Positions 1-7,968 of a stretch of 13,574 nt of DNA are shown here, in pieces. The stretch covers positions 1 to 13,574 of the forward strand of contig JAJZGH010000126.1 of the NCBI GenBank assembly GCA_021798635.1, read 5' to 3'. A program made the position numbers and the translations under genes. Position 1 is the stretch's first letter, and each line of letters begins with the position of its first letter. The notes beneath the pieces were generated by a model, which had not been told where the DNA came from, did no database searches, and was given only the letters and a program-made list of their open reading frames with translations. This DNA is from Planctomycetota bacterium. Its GTDB lineage: Bacteria > Planctomycetota > Phycisphaerae > WQYP01.

Positions 1-2429
1 GGATCAGCGGGCTTCGCGGTTTTTACCGGCACCAGCTTCAACGGCGGAATTTTCAGCGGCACATCCGTCACACCGCCGGGGATGGGCGGTACGGTGAAGG
101 TGCCTGCCACCCGGGCTACCACACCAGAATAAACGCCCGTCGCGCGGGGATGGCGTATGTGGACGGCGCTAAGGTAGATGCGATACGTTCCCGGCAACAC
201 ATTATGAATGGCAAACGTATGATCCGGCCTGACGATGAAACCATAGCTTTGGGCGTGCGATTGCCACCACTTCTGGTTTGCCACCAGCAAGGCTCTTCCC
301 TTAGGTGTCGCCGCAAAGGCTTTGAACCACGCCAGTTGCCGAGCCGGAGTTCCGTGTTTGACATTGGCAGGCATCGGCACAGGGCGCATCTTGGTCATCA
401 CGTCGCCGATCTGGAAATACCAGTTGCGTCGGCGGGCCAGGAATTTCGGAATATCTATTTGACCTTCGACCGTACGGCCTACGCGACCCACGATAATATG
501 GTTCACATTACCCGGCTTTACCACCAGCGGCTGGGAGAATTCCTCGCTGCCCATGGCGGACGGCCCACCCGCCGGCTCTTGCGAGATCGCCATCGCAATG
601 GACCCGGTCCCGGCAGGAATCCGGGGAACAGTAAATCGGCCCTGAGCGTCCGTTTTCACCGCGATTTGCCATTGAATACCGGGCGGAGCAACATTTGGTC
701 CCACGTGCATGCTGATGTTTGCCTGTATGTTTCGATGGGGTGCGGGCTTGGTACCAAAAAGCAATTTGCCGCGGATGCTCGCCCACTTCTTGAGTTTCAC
801 TGTCGATAACCCATGTAGCGCCTTGCGCGTCAGCACCGTATAACCCATGTGGTCGTAAATCGCCAGCAGATACGGACCCTGTTGCGGCGTGAAGTGGACA
901 TGCCCGTGCGCGCCGACGTGGCTTTGAAAATCGCCCTGCAGCATAGACCACGTGCCAAAGCCGATGAAAGCCACCTTACGTGCAGGTACCAGCACCGCCG
1001 TGGCACCTGCGGCGGGAGAGCCATCCGGATTCAGCACTGTAGTGGAAATACCATGCGCGGGCGTCAAAGCAAACTTCAGCGATATACTGTGTTTGTTGTT
1101 GTGAAACAGCCTGGAATCCGTGGGAAGATAGCCGTTGGCTACTATCCGAAGCGCGTAGCCAGCCCGCTGATTCGGCAGCGTGTAAATAAAACGGCCATTG
1201 CCGGCGACCGTTTTGGGATTCATTTGATCCCAGCTTATGTGCTGCGGAGCGGGCGGACTATTTGCTGCGGGGGCGAAAATGCAGCCACGGATAATCGTGA
1301 AGCGCTTGATCGGCTGTCCGGTCTTGGCGTTCACTACCGTACCATGAACGGTTACCGGTCGTCGCAGAGTAATAACATTGGGCTTTCCGGACTGAACGTG
1401 AACATCCATGGTGAACGGGTAGCCCCGCTCGTTAACATTCACGCCTATTTTGCCCGCCGGTGCGCCCCGCCAGACAAATCGTCCTTGGGTGTCCGTTCGC
1501 ATATTATGCTTCAAGGTCCTGAACCCGCGCCACGTATCGACGTAGACATTGACGTCGGCAAGGGGAACGCCTTTTCTATTTACCACACGGCCCATGAGTT
1601 CATGCGGGGAAGTCAGGCTTATCGAAATAGTCCGGGGCTTATTGCGCATGGTGAATTCGGCAAGCGCGGCGCCAAAATGTTTCGCAGTCGCGGTCAGAAT
1701 GACATTGTGCCCCGGCGTGGCGGCGAAGGAGAACCGTCCCTTGGAATCAGTGGTCATTGGCGACGGTATATTTTCGCCGAATCGCCACGGGGCGACAAGA
1801 ACTCTGACCCCAGCCATTGGTTTCCCATCAGGGCCGCGCACCATACCATGCACCATAACGCCCGGCTTCAGGGCGAACGTCGCGCTTCCGCTGCGGAGCG
1901 GTGCCAGATTCTGAAATGTCTGCAAATGCAGCAGTTGCGAACCCCATACGTATTTGTAGTCCCATACCGCCACTGTAATGTTTTTGCAGCCCGTTGCCGG
2001 GACACCATCGTAGCGCCAAACACCAGCCGAATTCGTGAGAACAGTGATTGGGGACCAGTCAATCAAGGTGTGGGGTGATTTCTGTCGCGCCATTATCATC
2101 AGCCTGACATGGGCGCGTGGAACTGGCTTTCCCGCCTTGTCCACCACGTGGCCGGAAATGGCTATTCCGCGTGTCGCCGAAACGGCGTACCGGCGCGGTA
2201 TTGTTTGCGGTTTTCCGTGATGCGGCATCCACATCAGCATCAGGTGGATGCGATTTCTCGGCAGGATCTGGACAAGAAACATGCTGTGTTGATTACGTGG
2301 CACCGGCAACGTCACCATTCCCGCCGCATCGGTGTATTGTGTCGTGGCAGCCTGGTCGTGGATAATGGCGTGAACTTTTACCCCCGCCAGCGGTTTGCCG
2401 GTTTGTTTGTCGGTAACAGTCAACGTCAT
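1..2429 (-). repeat. Tandem protein modules resembling CarboxypepD_reg domains inside the M56 protein
   Basis: The part of the M56 protein after TM4 contains divergent repeats starting near residues 426, 513, 615, 701, 783, 884, 974 and 1075. Most begin with a beta strand followed by a turn of the form D/N-x-x-G-x-P-x-x-x-x-x-V, for example VVDKAGKPVPRAHV, VRGPDGKPMAGVRV and VVNRKGVPLADVNV. Several end with a D-x-x-G-x-F strand and an aromatic strand, such as TDSKGRFSF, TDTQGRFVW and TDAQGRFTV. This pattern matches the transthyretin-like carboxypeptidase-regulatory fold known from outer-surface and sensor proteins. The DNA repeats themselves are too diverged to be a recent expansion. Boundaries are approximate and made by eye. 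Confidence 0.75.
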
Positions 2430-3704
2430 GGTTTTTCGCGGTGCCGGAGCCGGTGCCGCGGCTGGTTTATTGTTGGGAGGCGAGGGTGGCAATGGAGGAC
2501 TGGCTTGCAGGTGCAGTGCGGCACAGGATGCGACGACCAGTGCACCGCCGATCAGCATTCCTACCGCTAGCCTCGGTCCTATGGGGCGGCGGTTTTTGCG
2601 ATCATCTAAAATTGCCGCGATGCGGCCTTTCAGTTCCGAAGGCCGGGCCATGGCCAAGGTTGCGGGAAGCGGCGGTGATAGCGCGGCGGAATGCAAACTG
2701 CGAGCGATGGTTAATAAATTTTCCGCATAGTCTGTCGGTGCTGTTGCGCAACGCAGCACTGCGTCGTCGCAGGCCCGTTCACATTCGCTGCGCAAACGCC
2801 GCCAGCCCCACCATACCAACGGATCCGGCCAATGCAGTATGCAGGCAATCAGGCCGCAGAAGAGACTGGCACAATCCCATCGTGCCACATGAGCCAGCTC
2901 ATGGAGCAAAACGGTCCGCAATTTTTCACGTGGCCACGATTCTGCCGCGGTGGGCAGTAGCACACACGGGCGAAAAACCCCGTGTGCCAACGGAATACGC
3001 AGGTTTTCATCCAGCGCAATGCGGGTTGGGCGGCGCAACTTAAGCTCCCGGTAAATTTCCCCCGCGAGCTGCGCAATAGGGCCAGTCGAAATTGTTCGCG
3101 CCCGCGCCAGTCGCCGAGCCACGCTCAAATGGCCGATTAACCCGGCCAAACCAATAGCGACCACGCCAATCCCCCAAATCGCCAAAAGCAGCATTGGCCA
3201 GCGATTGGCCATTCGGTGCAATGCTATCGCGGCCAACCAGCCTGTCTTGGCGGTTGCGGCAGCAGGCGTAGTGTCGCGGTGCGGGGCGACAATCGCCGGC
3301 GTCGCCGGTGCAGCCGCCATGTTGGGCGCTGTGTGGAGTCGCGGCATGGCATGGCGATCAGCGGTTACGCCAACCGTTCCAACGGGAAGCGGACGAACGG
3401 CAGTGGCATGGACCGACAAGCTATGTCGACGCATCTCCGACAACGATGCAGGGCCAACCGCGGTCACCCCCGGCAGAATCGGAAGCCGGAGCGTGGGCAC
3501 CACTGCCGAGAGTATGGGCAGCACCAGCACACCGGACAGGGCAGTCGCCCATACCAGGTGCCGCGCCGCAGCCGAGGTTTTGCGCATAGCGGTAGTGATC
3601 AATCCGGCGGCGAACATCATTACAGCGCCCTTGATGAGAACATCACCAAGAATAGCAAGTAGTTCCAATGACAATGAAGTTCCCGGAAAATCATTTGCGA
3701 TCAT
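1..3704 (-). CDS. BlaR1/MecR1-like M56 zinc metallopeptidase with extracytoplasmic carboxypeptidase-regulatory-like repeats (C-terminus beyond window)
   Basis: Reading the minus strand from ATG at 3704, the frame stays open to the window edge, giving at least 1234 residues with no stop seen. A strong AGGAG (3713-3717) lies 8 nt before the ATG, and the start overlaps the end of blaI by 14 bp. Membrane segments lie near residues 13-40, 50-70 and 171-193, with a fourth near 377-396. The zinc site HELAH is at 268-272 and a SECERACDDAV motif at 306-316, both between TM3 and TM4, as in BlaR1. After TM4 comes a Pro/Ala-rich linker (about 400-425), then about eight modules of roughly 80-100 residues. 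In the BlaR1/MecR1 family the membrane protease relays an outside signal and leads to BlaI inactivation. No penicillin-binding SxxK/SxN/KTG sensor is visible in the part seen, so the signal is probably not a beta-lactam (inference). The family call is confident; the ligand is unknown. Confidence 0.9.
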   Translation of the reverse strand, partial: MIANDFPGTSLSLELLAILGDVLIKGAVMMFAAGLITTAMRKTSAAARHLVWATALSGVLVLPILSAVVPTLRLPILPGVTAVGPASLSEMRRHSLSVHATAVRPLPVGTVGVTADRHAMPRLHTAPNMAAAPATPAIVAPHRDTTPAAATAKTGWLAAIALHRMANRWPMLLLAIWGIGVVAIGLAGLIGHLSVARRLARARTISTGPIAQLAGEIYRELKLRRPTRIALDENLRIPLAHGVFRPCVLLPTAAESWPREKLRTVLLHELAHVARWDCASLFCGLIACILHWPDPLVWWGWRRLRSECERACDDAVLRCATAPTDYAENLLTIARSLHSAALSPPLPATLAMARPSELKGRIAAILDDRKNRRPIGPRLAVGMLIGGALVVASCAALHLQASPPLPPSPPNNKPAAAPAPAPRKTMTLTVTDKQTGKPLAGVKVHAIIHDQAATTQYTDAAGMVTLPVPRNQHSMFLVQILPRNRIHLMLMWMPHHGKPQTIPRRYAVSATRGIAISGHVVDKAGKPVPRAHVRLMIMARQKSPHTLIDWSPITVLTNSAGVWRYDGVPATGCKNITVAVWDYKYVWGSQLLHLQTFQNLAPLRSGSATFALKPGVMVHGMVRGPDGKPMAGVRVLVAPWRFGENIPSPMTTDSKGRFSFAATPGHNVILTATAKHFGAALAEFTMRNKPRTISISLTSPHELMGRVVNRKGVPLADVNVYVDTWRGFRTLKHNMRTDTQGRFVWRGAPAGKIGVNVNERGYPFTMDVHVQSGKPNVITLRRPVTVHGTVVNAKTGQPIKRFTIIRGCIFAPAANSPPAPQHISWDQMNPKTVAGNGRFIYTLPNQRAGYALRIVANGYLPTDSRLFHNNKHSISLKFALTPAHGISTTVLNPDGSPAAGATAVLVPARKVAFIGFGTWSMLQGDFQSHVGAHGHVHFTPQQGPYLLAIYDHMGYTVLTRKALHGLSTVKLKKWASIRGKLLFGTKPAPHRNIQANISMHVGPNVAPPGIQWQIAVKTDAQGRFTVPRIPAGTGSIAMAISQEPAGGPSAMGSEEFSQPLVVKPGNVNHIIVGRVGRTVEGQIDIPKFLARRRNWYFQIGDVMTKMRPVPMPANVKHGTPARQLAWFKAFAATPKGRALLVANQKWWQSHAQSYGFIVRPDHTFAIHNVLPGTYRIYLSAVHIRHPRATGVYSGVVARVAGTFTVPPIPGGVTDVPLKIPPLKLVPVKTAKPAD

Positions 3705-4095
3705 GGCGTTTTCTCCTGGCACGAGCCTGGGCGATCATGTCCGACATTTCATCGAGTTGTTCATCTGACAAGGTGGCATCTGAATCAGCCAGCAGCGCCG
3801 CGACGGTTTTGGAGGCCGAGCTGTCAAAAAAAGTTTCAACGAGGCGTCGCAATGCCGACTTGCCGGCTTCGGTACGCGCCTGTTGCGGCATGTAAATGAA
3901 TTTCCCATCTTCGCAGCGATGCTGCACGTGTCCCTTTTCCTCCAGAATGCGCAGCAAAGCCCGCACCGCGGAGTAGCCAGGCGCGTCGGGAAGTGCCGCT
4001 CGGACCTGCGCTACCGTAGCCTGGCCACGGGCATAAATGACATCCATAATCTGCCGTTCGCGGCGACTTAAATGCGTGGTCGTGTGAGGCTTCAT
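3691..4095 (-). CDS. blaI: BlaI/MecI/CopY-family transcriptional repressor
   Basis: This encodes 134 residues, close to the usual length of about 120-130 for the family. Residues 9-70 form the winged helix-turn-helix, with LSRRERQIMDVIYARG at the start, the recognition-helix region VRAALPDAPGYSAVRALLRIL, and the wing GHVQHRCEDGKFIYMP. The C-terminal part (about 76-125) is the dimerisation helix bundle. Proteins of this family bind palindromic operators as dimers and repress their own operon until a partner M56 protease triggers their cleavage. The partner gene follows directly with a 14-bp overlap. A GGGGG stretch (4101-4105) 5 nt before the ATG may serve as ribosome binding site. The Asn-Phe scissile bond of staphylococcal and bacillar BlaI/MecI is not evident; the matching stretch reads TVAALLADSD. 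The operon probably regulates itself through the palindrome at 4127-4142. Confidence 0.92.
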   Translation of the reverse strand: MKPHTTTHLSRRERQIMDVIYARGQATVAQVRAALPDAPGYSAVRALLRILEEKGHVQHRCEDGKFIYMPQQARTEAGKSALRRLVETFFDSSASKTVAALLADSDATLSDEQLDEMSDMIAQARARRKRHDRK

Positions 4096-4126
4096 AGCAC
4101 CCCCGGCATTGCAGAAAACATAACTA

Positions 4127-4142
4127 TGCTAAAATTTTAGCA
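4127..4142. promoter_or_regulatory. Perfect 16-bp palindrome, candidate BlaI operator
   Basis: TGCTAAAATTTTAGCA is its own reverse complement. It covers the whole -10 box of the blaI promoter, so a bound dimer would block RNA polymerase. BlaI/MecI-family repressors typically bind short AT-rich palindromes in their own promoter. Assignment to this BlaI is inferred from position and symmetry; the half-site TGCTAAAA is not the classical TACA/TGTA core of staphylococcal operators. Confidence 0.65.
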
Positions 4143-4162
4143 CGGTAGACGGACGGTGTCAA
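4134..4162 (-). promoter_or_regulatory. Sigma70-type promoter of the blaI-M56 operon
   Basis: On the minus strand TTGACA (4162-4157) is followed by a 17-nt spacer and TAAAAT (4139-4134). This is a full-consensus -35 box and a -10 box with one mismatch, at ideal spacing. Transcription would start near 4127, about 30 nt before the blaI ATG at 4095. No other gene start in this orientation is near. Confidence 0.75.
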
Positions 4163-4223
4163 GCCGTATCGCGCCATTGGTGCTGTGGGGCGTGGACATT
4201 CTTGCGGGGGTGTCGCAATAACG

Positions 4224-4267
4224 CTTGATCGCACCGTCTGGTCCAGCGGCAGCGGGGTGCGATCAAG
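4224..4267. repeat. 12-bp perfect inverted repeat (20-nt loop)
   Basis: CTTGATCGCACC (4224-4235) and GGTGCGATCAAG (4256-4267) are exact reverse complements around a 20-nt GC-rich loop. Beyond a 3-nt bulge, AACG (4220-4223) can pair with CGTT (4271-4274), lengthening the stem. No T-tract follows on either strand, so it is not a standard intrinsic terminator. It could be a REP-like element, a protein binding site or a structured leader. No second copy was noticed in the window. Confidence 0.6.
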
Positions 4268-4376
4268 GTGCGTTCCACCACCGGCAAAGCCGGCGGCTAT
4301 GTGAAGTTCATCCGCACGGCCCTGTGACCCGGAAATATTGCCACGCGGCCGTTTACCGGTTGTATCCCCTGAACTC

Positions 4377-4405
4377 TTGCATTGGCGGGAGATCGCGTCT
4401 ATGTT
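4377..4405 (+). promoter_or_regulatory. Candidate promoter for addB-addA
   Basis: TTGCAT (4377-4382), a 17-nt spacer, and TATGTT (4400-4405) give a weak sigma70-like match (3/6 and 4/6) with ideal spacing. It would start transcription near 4412, about 30 nt before the preferred addB start. The match is weak enough that chance cannot be excluded. Confidence 0.3.
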
Positions 4406-4440
4406 CACGGGTTGTTAAGGGGATGTTACGGGACAGATTT

Positions 4441-7400
4441 ATGGCGGTTGAGTTTGTGATCGGTCGTGCGGGAACGGGCAAGACGCGATTTTGCGTTGAT
4501 GCACTTTCCGCCGCGTCGCAAGCTGATCCGCTGGGGCCGCTGTTGCTGTGGGTTGTGCCGGAGCAGGGGACATTCATGTCCGAGCAACGGCTCGTTGCCA
4601 GTGCATCGCTGGCGGGAAGTTTTCGTATTCGGGTGGTGGGATTTCGGCGACTGTGCCGATTTCTTGCCGAAGAGCTGCATCTGCCGCTGGGACCCGAACT
4701 ATCACCGATAGGCCGGCAATTGCTGTTGGCACGGGCCGTACAGGGATGTCGGGAGAATCTGATCGCATATCGTCAGGTAGCGCATTTGCCGGGATTTCTG
4801 GCAACTCTGGATCGCACGCTTAGAGAAATCATGCAAGCCGGGAAAAGCGCCCAGGACTTGCGTGCAGCCGCAGAGCAAATGCGGTCGGCTACTGCGCAAC
4901 GCGGCGATAATGTAGGGGCCGGGGTATTGGCCGATAAACTTCACGATTTAGCATTGTTGCTGGAAAGCTGGGACAACGTCAGGCCCATTAACGCTATTGA
5001 CGGGGAAATGCTGCCGGGGATTATTGAAAATGCTCTGGTGGATGACAGTAGACTTAAACATATAAGCATATATGTTGATGCTTTTAGCTCCATGAGCGTC
5101 ATGGAAATTCGGCTTTTAGCTCTCCTGGCCAAATCCGTGCAACATATATTCATTACGCTGCTGGGTGATCCGGCCAGCCCGGTGTTTACCGATCCGTCGG
5201 CGGTGCCGGCACCTTTGGGCATTTTCCGCCGAACTGAGCGACTGTATCAGAGGCTCATGCGGCAATTTGAAAGAACCGGCGTAGCCGTGAACAAACCTGT
5301 ATTTCTGCACACGCCCCACCGCCTTGCCCGCGCGGGCGGCCTGCTTCATTTGGAATCACAACTATTTACCAGCCGTCCGCACCGAACCCCATCCGTTCCT
5401 TCACGCGACGCCGTAACGCTGCTTTCCTGTACGTCACCAGAAGAGGAAGTGCTTTGCGCGGGGCGAAAAATCCGCCTCATGGTGGCAGGTGGAATGCGAT
5501 ATCGGGAGATCGGGGTAATCGTCAGCGATTTAGCTTTGTATGAGAAGTTGATCAATACCGTCTTCCCCAGTTTGCATATTCCCTTTTTTCTGGATGAACG
5601 CCAGGGTCTGAAATTTCATCCGCTGATGGAATTGTTACAGGCTCTCATGGCTCTGGTTCGCAATAATTTTGCCCGAGCGGATTTATTATCTCTGGTTAAA
5701 ACATCTCTGACCGGTATCACCGCTTCCGATGCTTACAATCTCGAGAATTATTTGCTGGCGCACGGCATTGAGCGCGATACGCTGAAATCCGATTGGACAT
5801 GGGAAGAATTGCCGACTGATAACGAATATGGCCAGCCCACGACGATGGAAGCGGAAATTCTAGGTTCGGTCAATGCCGCACGAAGCCAATTGCATCAGGC
5901 CCTGGGGCCATGGATCGCTCTTCATTCCGCGGTCCAGCAATTAAGACCTGCGGCGCACTATGCCCAGGCGCTTATCACATTACTTGAATCCATGCGGGTT
6001 GGGGCGGTGATGGAACACTGGATTGAGCAGGCAACAGTCCAGGGCGCTGTTGAACAGGCGCAAATCCATCAGCAAGTCTGGTCGCAGTGCAGGGAGATGC
6101 TCTATGAAATGACGCAGGTAACAGTGGAGCATACGCAAACGTCAGCGGAATTTTTCGAATTATTGCAAACCGTATTGGAAAATTTAACCTTGGGACTGAT
6201 ACCCCCGGCGGTGGACCAAGTCCTGATAAGTTCCGCGCAGCGCTCTCGTCATCCGGAATTAAAAGCGGTGTTGATCATGGGTGCCCTCGAAACCCTGATG
6301 CCTAAAGCAACCGCGGAAGATGGCATGATTAACGACACCGATCGACAACGCCTTGAGCCTATATTCGGTGATACCCTGAATGGCGATACCTCGCAGGAAT
6401 TTGTAGAAGCGGCGTTCTTTGATTACGTCGCCATGACACGTCCCTCCGAACAATTATTGATCAGCTACCCCGCCGCCGACGCCCAGGGACGGAAGACGGC
6501 CCCCAGCGTGTATATCGCGCGTGTGCGGGATCTGTTTACGGATGTCCAAGTTCAACACATTGAATCCACAGACATACATTGGCCGGATTTTTCCGCGCTG
6601 GACGAATTGATCCGCTGGATTTTGCTGGCCATGGAGGATGTCCGTTCGGGCCGACCTGAGGCAGCCAATGTGCTTTCCGTCCAGGCGGCGCAACAGTGGC
6701 TCAACGCACAGACGGACCCGGCGATTGTTCAACGCTGGCAACTTGCACTGGATTCGAAGAAACGCCGGCTTATCGAGCCTCTGCCACAAAACCTGGGCCG
6801 ATTCGCATTACGGGCGCCCGTATTAAGCGTCAGTGAACTGGAAACTTATGCCGCATGCCCGCTGCAGCATTTCTACAGGTATACGCTGCGATTGCAGCAG
6901 CGCCCCGAATGGCAGGTCGATGCGCGCACTCTGGGCTTGATGTACCATCATGCCCTGGATCTGTTTTACCGTGCCGTCATCAAGGGCACGCTGGTTTGGC
7001 CGGACTGCTCGCGCGAAGATTTTGAGAGAACTCTGACGCAGGCCATTGCTGCCAGTACGGAGAATCTCTCCGCTCTTGCCATCGCCGATGCTTTGGAACT
7101 CAAGGCCATTGCCAAGCCTCTGCATCGTCAACTGGCGGTCATCCTGGAGGCGCAACGCCGCGCCGCACAGGGCAATAACTTTCGCCCCGTGGCCACAGAA
7201 TTGCGGTTTGGTACTTTTTCCAACTCCGAGTCGGGCGCACCGGTTCTCCCAGCGGTCAATTTAGATGGTGCTGACACGGCGCTGGAACTGCGCGGCAAAA
7301 TTGACCGTCTCGATCTTGACCCGGCGGGAAACGCCCTGCTGGTTGATTACAAATCCGGAGCGAAGAAATTCAATCTGGGGAAGTTTGTCCATGGCCTGGA

Positions 7401-7968
7401 TTTACAGTTGGTGGCGTATCTGCTGGCCATACGTAATGCGGTTATCCTGAGTGCTGGGCCGCTGCATCCGATCGGCGCGTTTTATTATCCTTTGCGGCCC
7501 TCAGAAATCTCCGTTGAACCCGCCCCCGACGAACAGCCACTGAATGCCAATGATCCGGCCTATTATAAAACCTGCAAACCGGATGGCCCATTTGATAATG
7601 AGGCCATTACGGCGCTGGATTCTCGGGTGGAAGCCGGAAATTCCAGCGACTGGTTTAAGATTGCTCTCAAAAAAGACGGTGAACCTCACGCCAGTCGAAA
7701 CGGAGGACTGGCTGATCCAGTATTTTCCGCCATGCTGGAATTTGGTTTAATCACAATGCGCTCAATTGCTCAAGGCATGCAGGAGGGAAATATCGCCCCG
7801 TCGCCTTACAAGATAGGAAAGTTAACCCCCTGTTCCACCTGTGAATTTAAAAGCATTTGTCCATTCCACCGGCAAGGCGGTCCCTACCGCAATCTTGATA
7901 CCACCCGGGAATATGCCAATACCAAACTTGCTGCCGTGGCCCAAACTCTGAGCATGGAGTCCCAATGA
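4441..7968 (+). CDS. addB: AddB, subunit of the AddAB ATP-dependent helicase/nuclease (double-strand break repair)
   Basis: From ATG 4441 the product is 1175 residues, near the roughly 1160 of Bacillus AddB. The frame is open back to 4225, but the family's proteins begin just before the Walker A motif. Here MAVEFVIGRAGTGKT places it at residues 8-15, so 4441 is chosen; a weak GGGA (4430-4433) lies 7 nt upstream. ATG 4423 is an alternative. The C-terminal PD-(D/E)XK nuclease shows GKIDRLD (D955), LLVDYKSG (D969, K971) and QLVAYL (Q989). The iron-sulphur staple is complete: Cys806, then Cys1131, Cys1134 and Cys1140 in a C-x2-C-x5-C pattern. RSRHPELKAVLIMGA (near 601-615) and VAMTRPSEQLLIS are typical AddB core segments. 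In AddAB this subunit recognises Chi and cuts one strand while AddA translocates, preparing 3' tails for RecA. It overlaps addA by 4 bp. Confidence 0.94.
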   Translation: MAVEFVIGRAGTGKTRFCVDALSAASQADPLGPLLLWVVPEQGTFMSEQRLVASASLAGSFRIRVVGFRRLCRFLAEELHLPLGPELSPIGRQLLLARAVQGCRENLIAYRQVAHLPGFLATLDRTLREIMQAGKSAQDLRAAAEQMRSATAQRGDNVGAGVLADKLHDLALLLESWDNVRPINAIDGEMLPGIIENALVDDSRLKHISIYVDAFSSMSVMEIRLLALLAKSVQHIFITLLGDPASPVFTDPSAVPAPLGIFRRTERLYQRLMRQFERTGVAVNKPVFLHTPHRLARAGGLLHLESQLFTSRPHRTPSVPSRDAVTLLSCTSPEEEVLCAGRKIRLMVAGGMRYREIGVIVSDLALYEKLINTVFPSLHIPFFLDERQGLKFHPLMELLQALMALVRNNFARADLLSLVKTSLTGITASDAYNLENYLLAHGIERDTLKSDWTWEELPTDNEYGQPTTMEAEILGSVNAARSQLHQALGPWIALHSAVQQLRPAAHYAQALITLLESMRVGAVMEHWIEQATVQGAVEQAQIHQQVWSQCREMLYEMTQVTVEHTQTSAEFFELLQTVLENLTLGLIPPAVDQVLISSAQRSRHPELKAVLIMGALETLMPKATAEDGMINDTDRQRLEPIFGDTLNGDTSQEFVEAAFFDYVAMTRPSEQLLISYPAADAQGRKTAPSVYIARVRDLFTDVQVQHIESTDIHWPDFSALDELIRWILLAMEDVRSGRPEAANVLSVQAAQQWLNAQTDPAIVQRWQLALDSKKRRLIEPLPQNLGRFALRAPVLSVSELETYAACPLQHFYRYTLRLQQRPEWQVDARTLGLMYHHALDLFYRAVIKGTLVWPDCSREDFERTLTQAIAASTENLSALAIADALELKAIAKPLHRQLAVILEAQRRAAQGNNFRPVATELRFGTFSNSESGAPVLPAVNLDGADTALELRGKIDRLDLDPAGNALLVDYKSGAKKFNLGKFVHGLDLQLVAYLLAIRNAVILSAGPLHPIGAFYYPLRPSEISVEPAPDEQPLNANDPAYYKTCKPDGPFDNEAITALDSRVEAGNSSDWFKIALKKDGEPHASRNGGLADPVFSAMLEFGLITMRSIAQGMQEGNIAPSPYKIGKLTPCSTCEFKSICPFHRQGGPYRNLDTTREYANTKLAAVAQTLSMESQ
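7956..7967 (+). promoter_or_regulatory. Ribosome binding site and ATGA coupling of addA
   Basis: GGAG (7956-7959) lies inside the last codons of addB, 5 nt before ATG 7965. That ATG overlaps the addB stop TGA (7966-7968) as ATGA. This fixes the addA start and implies translational coupling of the two subunits in equal amounts. Confidence 0.75.

Larger units (their letters stand above)
4096..4440. other. Intergenic region between divergent blaI and addB
   Basis: This 345-bp gap holds the blaI promoter and operator (4127-4162), a 12-bp inverted repeat (4224-4267), a small GC-rich hairpin (CCGGC-AAA-GCCGG, 4281-4293), and a weak addB promoter candidate (4377-4405). One plus-strand frame, open from 4229 to the TGA at 4325-4327, ends in a peptide tail AIKVRSTTGKAGGYVKFIRT plus AL. 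Its GC-rich third positions look coding-like, but it is closed upstream by a stop at 4226-4228 and has no good start. It may be the end of a decayed gene; I do not recognise it. Confidence 0.5.

Noticed and set aside
849..2078. Long plus-strand open frame of 409 codons
   Set aside because: It lies antisense to the M56 coding frame, has an Arg/His/Cys-rich composition with no recognisable domain, and is explained by the high-GC third-position pattern of the real gene. The other plus-strand frames over 150-3895 are rejected for the same reason.
4216..4277. Integron attC-like site
   Set aside because: The inverted repeat with AAC and GTT near its ends resembled attC, but the flanks (CAATAAC and GTTCCAC) do not fit RYYYAAC/GTTRRRY, and no integrase or cassette is near.
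4225..4440. N-terminal extension of AddB by 72 residues
   Set aside because: The frame is open, but the extension contains the inverted repeat and has no family resemblance. AddB proteins start a few residues before the Walker A motif, which fits ATG 4441.
5057..5076. AT-rich inverted repeat AACATAT...ATATGTT
   Set aside because: It lies within the uninterrupted addB coding frame and is short; it is most likely chance in an AT-rich patch.
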